A stretch of DNA of 64,000 nucleotides. It comes from Epiperipatus broadwayi (Eukaryota; Onychophora; Udeonychophora; Euonychophora; Peripatidae). This document shows positions 59,700 to 64,000 of this stretch, piece after piece (the first letter of the stretch is position 1; every line of letters starts with the position of its first letter). The stretch spans positions 3,534,001 to 3,598,000 of the forward strand of contig JAQFVV010012420.1 in NCBI GenBank assembly GCA_028023455.1, written 5' to 3'. The notes under the pieces are model-generated. The model saw nothing but the letters and a program-made list of their open reading frames with translations. It searched no databases and was not told the DNA's origin. The position numbers and the translations under genes were made by a program.

Positions 59700-60130
59700 C
59701 ATGATGCTGCATTTTCAAGGGCACCACCAAATGGGTTTCAGCAGTGGTGGTTGGACTTAAAGGGTGTCAAACAATAGTAGTTAAAACTGCTGATAGACAA
59801 CATCTTCAAAAAACCAACTTAGGTTAAATGAATCTACAGTTCCACGATCAACTATCAGCAATGCCTCACTAGATGAAAATAAGTGGCAATCCAACAGTAA
59901 TATGGCATCAACTAGCTGCATGAGTCTACAGCTCCAAAAGCAGCCATCAGAAAAACCTCATCAGATGAAACAGTTTCAATCTGCCAGTGATAAATCATCA
60001 GCCAGCTATAATGGACCTTCAGCTTCAAGAACTCCAAAAGATGACAAAAGTGGACCTTCTGAGAACACTACCAAGACAGAAGACACAACAAAGTAAAGAA
60101 ATCATTTTCAAACACGCCTACCTGACTACG
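59700..60130 (+). pseudogene. C-terminal Pol tail relic
   Basis: Frames include FQQWWLDLKGVKQ, VVKTADRQHLQKTNL and a Ser/Lys-rich run with SASYNGPSASRTPKDDKSG. The position just before the polypurine tract and the basic/Ser-rich content fit the end of a Gypsy-like polyprotein. The two overlapping frames 59902-60096 and 59987-60277 show a frame change. Confidence 0.5.
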
Positions 60131-60164
60131 TCATCCGGGACTAATTTTAGCAAGAGGGAGGGAA

Positions 60165-60534
60165 TGTCATATCTCAAATTGTCTTCAAATAATGGACTAG
60201 TCCACATTCCTCTCCTTTCTTTCCCTGATTTATTATCACATTTCAATTCTCCATTATTTTTATTATTATATAATTAATTTTGTATTTATTTCCATTTTTT
60301 TAAAAATATGTAATCAGTACTTCTTTGGCATTCTATTTACTAGTTAATACATACACTTGCTAATAATTATCAGGTCCTCAAAAATAGCTTTCTGCTTCAT
60401 CACAATCATTCAATCACTTCCTGAACTGCTACTTATAAAACCATCTATTACCACAGAATTAATAAATTCTCAAAGATTTTTCATTTTTAATAAGATCTAT
60501 ATTTATATTTAAATAATATATATTTCTCTTAACA
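60165..60534 (+). repeat. 3' LTR of Gypsy-like element
   Basis: Begins TGTCATATCTCAAATTG right after the purine tract and probably ends ..CTCTTAACA at 60534 (about 370 bp, TG..CA). It contains a TATA-like CTTATAAAACC near 60433. The second LTR is not in the window, so the right border is provisional. Confidence 0.6.
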
Positions 60535-63268
60535 AAATAAAATAAACAAAGCAATTTATGTTAAATATTTACTAAATACAGTGTTTAACAATGAATTCAT
60601 AATAATGTATTATGACATTCTGAAGTGGGATGATTTTTGGTGTAAAAAGAAATCGGATACAATTAAGTCTTTTATGTCCCTATACATCTATATCATATAT
60701 AAATATTTCTTTCTTGAAAACCTTAATAATCTGTTTTAAATATTTTTTCTAGCATGTAACCTTTTCTATTAAGATTTTAGGAAATTAATTCATGGCAAAA
60801 TGTGAATGTTCATGTATATGTGTATTTGCAGACAGGTAAAGCAATCATATCTAAACAATAGATATATGCAAAGTTGAAAATATAAAATTGCCTATATTTA
60901 AAATTTAAATAAAGTATATTATTGTCTAAAAAAATTCTTTTAAATAATATGTAATCTTTATTATACAAAATACATCTATTTTCATAGTCTTTTGGGTGTT
61001 TGCTTGCATGAAGATGTTAAACCTAAGTGGAAATTTATATATGGGGGGGGGGGATATAAACACTGTATTACAGACATTTGACAAATGAAGCAATAATATT
61101 CATTTTTTTAAAATTTGTTTTGTTGTGATGGTTATGAATTATGCTTTTATTTGTTAGAAAGATAATGTTCAACATTATAATTGATTATTGTCAAAATTGA
61201 ATATTTATGTTAATTTTTCATAGAATAAATTGCTTTATTTTCCAAAGTATTAGTTATTAAACTTTGGCTAAGAAGAAATGCAAGAATATTGAAAATTGAT
61301 ACATTTTATAGAAATGATAACAGTTAATCAAGAGTGATAATTGATATATTTTATACTACTAATATATTTTATACTACTAATATTTAAATCCAATAATTAT
61401 AACAGTAAATAATATATGCATTAGTCCAGAAAAAAATATGGCAAAGGTAATATATTTAATAGATAGCTAACAGATAAAGTTAAGGCGAATGAGAGTAAAA
61501 TAAATTAGTGTACTATTGAAAGAAAGTTAATCAAATTTTTAATAAATGATAAGAAATATTTGTTTAGAGTAAACACTAGAAATTAGTTGCTTAAAACAAA
61601 TAATAAGAAATTGTTCTTGATAAATGATAAGAGAGATTTACTAATGAAAAATATTTACTTAAAACAATGGAAGTCAAAACTGACTAATTAAAAATACCAG
61701 AGGGGAAAACAGACTGATTGGTATCTGAGGAAATAAGATAGTGATTAAGAATTAAAACCAAGGTAGTTTAAATATATATTTTAATTAGCAATGTGGTAAA
61801 CACACGCAGGCGTCACAGTAGGTGAGAAAATATATCACTCTCATATTTACCTATTAATTTATCAAGTGTGTGTTTATATCTGCAATCACTTGGATTATGC
61901 CTATAATGAAAATGCCAACTCCTATGCCTAAGGTTGTGGTTGCTATTTCATAAGTAATTTCTCTAGCCTTGTTTAAATCAATCATTATATGGTTATACAA
62001 TACGTATATTTTATCTAATGCGAGCGCATAAACCAGCTCACTTGGTTGTAGATTAACCTAAGAATCAATATATGATCTCAGACTAAAGCTGAATATTAAC
62101 TTATAAGAAAAGTAGAATTGGCTGCTATGGATTGCTAACATGGGCTATAGCACTGGCAAATATTAATAACAAAATGGCCCTACGGATAGATTACGTTCTC
62201 CAAGGGTTCTTGTGACCACCACCAATACTTTGGGACCGAACGTTCTGCTGCTTATGAGGTGAACATTTATAGTTTGAGGGCAGGGATGGCTTACTCGCTT
62301 GCCTCGTATTAATTTCAGGACTTACTGATGCATGTCCCCGGAATAGGAGAATGGGATGGCCTTACTCAGGTTCCATTATTTAAAGATGCAGCAAAACATT
62401 AATCATTTATTTGTATTTAATAAAATCTAATCCACCAAACAACAAGGATATAACATGTTTAAAATTAAATGTGCTCGAATGATAGCTTTATTGGTTTTGC
62501 TAATAGGAGCCAATTCTTAAATAGTGTTATATATAAGCTACTTAAGGAAGTAATTACATTATCGATCTTGTTAACATGTTTTAATCTTCTTCCTATATTA
62601 ATAATCATTTAAGGAGGGAAAAGTATATTCGAGAAGGTTTCTTAATAGATTATCAAATAAATATACTTTCTAAATATCCTCAAGGCTAGTCTAATACTTA
62701 TTTTATATTAATTAAAATTGTAAATCAAATTTAGAAGTAAACCACATTATGCATTAATATAAAACAAATAATTGATAATGAGCGCAGAGTGATTCGTTAT
62801 TATTCTGAATATAGGATTTCGAAACAGTGCGCGTAATTGGCGACATTAAGAAAAATAATTATGTGAAGATAATTAATTCTAGTGATATCTTCTCTAAAAG
62901 TTACTACATTTAAAGACTCACTGTTTCGAAGCATTGGCATATAAGAAATAATCAAATACATTTTAAAAATAATCATAGAGAAATTATAGGCACAACCGCA
63001 GTGATAGAAAGTAAGAATTATGTAAAACATTAATTTGATTTAAATAGGATAGAATTATAAGGTAGATAGGCCAGTAACATAATTTAAAGGTTATTAAATT
63101 TAGACAGAGTTAGAATAACATTAATTTGAACATTCATTGGTTTATTTTATATTTAGCTAGCTTTAAAGTTAAGAAATTGAATATTAAACCTTAATTAATT
63201 CAGAACTCTGCAATTTTAGGTTTATGTTACCGATTCTTCTTTTAGCTGGAGATGTGGTTTCTTGGACT
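60535..63268. other. No recognised gene; one unusual less A/T-rich block
   Basis: Mostly A/T-rich with a G11 run (61043-61053) and small direct repeats (ATATTTTATACTACTA twice near 61340-61380). 62100-62390 is markedly less A/T-rich (CCAAGGGTTCTTGTGACCAC, TTTGGGACCGAACG) but no frame longer than about 35 codons is open. It may be an LTR or leader fragment. Confidence 0.4.
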
Positions 63269-63496
63269 TCAGGCATGGTGGTAAGTTTTCTTAGGACAGC
63301 CCATGGTGTCTTCTGGTAGTAGGCTGTTGCTGGAGAATTTGACCTCAGCAATGCTCTGGATATTAGGTGCATCGGCTGGCAGTAAAACTTGCCATTCTCC
63401 CGTGGAGAAGCAGGCAAATTCAGTCTTTCTTAGCTGGACATCATGTGGAGTGTAGTGGCAATCACTCTTACAAATATCGGTGTGTGTTCTTACAAT
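63269..63496 (-). CDS. Candidate terminal exon on the minus strand
   Basis: The minus strand is open for 75 codons from an acceptor-like ATATTTTAG (just above 63496) to TGA at 63271-63269. It reads RTHTDICKSDCHYTPHDVQL, TEFACFSTGEWQVLLPADAP and FSSNSLLPEDTMGCPKKTYH. Amino-acid use is balanced and unlike the A/T-driven frames around it. A second frame (63184-63417) overlaps. It could be a host exon or a decayed retroelement; the protein is not recognised. Confidence 0.35.
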   Translation of the reverse strand: MVRTHTDICKSDCHYTPHDVQLRKTEFACFSTGEWQVLLPADAPNIQSIAEVKFSSNSLLPEDTMGCPKKTYHHA

Positions 63497-64000
63497 CTAA
63501 AATATGGCCTATTTATACATAGCAGTTACCTGTTGAGAATTTATTTCGCGTGAGATCCTATTAGTGTTATATTAATATTCCAGATTATACAAATTGATTT
63601 CAAACTTTTGTTTAATTTTCCAAGGCATTCAACCCCCCTCCCCCCACGAATTTCAATAGTGCCGGTCCAGCGATTTTACTGTATAACAGTTTTGTTGTAA
63701 ACAAATTAGAGTACAAAATTTGCTACATTTAAATTGATTTTACCTGGTGCGGTGGCTTAATGCAAATTTTGTTTACAACTATTTTTACTTTTTTTATTTT
63801 TACTTTTTATTTGATAAGAGTTAACTTTTAACAAAACTAAATCCATGCCACCCTATATATGTATAACAATATAGATTGGATTATACATCTATATACGAAT
63901 TTATAACTATGCAAAATTAATAAATTGATCTTTTAAGATTTAATTTAGACTGTAAGGATTTTCTAATAATAAACAAAATTAATCCACCGTAATATTTAAC
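63497..64000. other. No recognised feature
   Basis: A/T-rich sequence with a C-rich patch (ACCCCCCTCCCCCCACG, about 63630-63648). Nothing else was recognised up to the window edge. Confidence 0.45.

Larger units (their letters stand above)
58466..60534 (+). mobile_element. Gypsy-like LTR retrotransposon, pol deleted
   Basis: Gag (58466-58960), a zinc knuckle and protease (58988-59452), a post-protease segment (NNLLGHDWFSHLGF, about 59525-59570), then a jump to a Pro-/Ser-rich C-terminal tail (59700-60130), polypurine tract AAGAGGGAGGGAA (60152-60164) and a 3' LTR. Reverse transcriptase, RNase H and integrase are absent. The jump falls near 59640-59700. It belongs to a different lineage from the element at 46818, judged by its single knuckle and different LTR start. 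Confidence 0.8.

Noticed and set aside
63217-63280. Plus-strand exon candidate (TTTTAG .. GGTG|GTAAGT)
   Set aside because: It overlaps the longer and more protein-like minus-strand frame; kept only as a caution there.

Overview
This window is eukaryotic and very A+T-rich, with long poly-A/T and (TA)n runs. It holds no operons, ribosome binding sites or bacterial-type genes. The element types (RTE-like and Jockey-like LINEs, Ty3/Gypsy LTR elements, pogo-like and TA-flanked DNA transposons, fold-back elements) and GT..AG-type exons point to a metazoan, most likely an invertebrate with large, transposon-filled introns. A duplicated segment that differs mostly at CpG sites hints at germline CpG methylation. 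The species cannot be named from the sequence.

Layout. 1-1860: a TATA box with a candidate first exon and splice donor, a homopolymer block that looks like an assembly fault, and a 153-bp tandem duplication. 3861-4330: a 470-bp near-perfect palindrome. 5340-8170: the most complete RTE-like LINE (minus strand, endonuclease to C-terminus, decayed). 10767-11014: a second palindrome. 12706-13592: a pogo-like transposase relic. 14300-15960: a second RTE copy. 19066-19440: a broken, unidentified coding relic. 20349-22857: diverged tandem repeats and a short-TIR element. 23190-24740: an RTE copy with a 327-codon open reverse transcriptase frame. 26951-28700: two palindromes, one nearly 900 bp. 29249-30420: a non-autonomous DNA transposon with clear inverted termini and flanking TA. 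33540-37330: a Jockey-like LINE split by a 1.2-kb pogo-like transposon.

38529-40681 carries the only convincing host gene: three plus-strand exons with consensus splice sites and matching phase. I do not recognise the protein, and its other exons lie outside the window or were missed. 41570-45400 is a fourth RTE copy broken by two later insertions, one of them flanked by an 11-bp target duplication. 46818-49650, 50275-51810 and 58466-60534 are three LTR-retrotransposon relics. The first and third are Gypsy-like and have lost reverse transcriptase; the second carries two successive related capsid-like Gag segments. 52000-58400 and 60535-64000 are mostly unassigned, with candidate minus-strand coding pieces at 55256-55435 and 63269-63496.

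The genes do not form a pathway. The window is best read as one or more large introns plus intergenic DNA filled by repeated transposon insertion, with nesting that gives relative ages. I found no new biological system. The most unusual items are the large palindromes, the paired Gag segments, the nested LINE D locus and two decayed hammerhead-like sequences.
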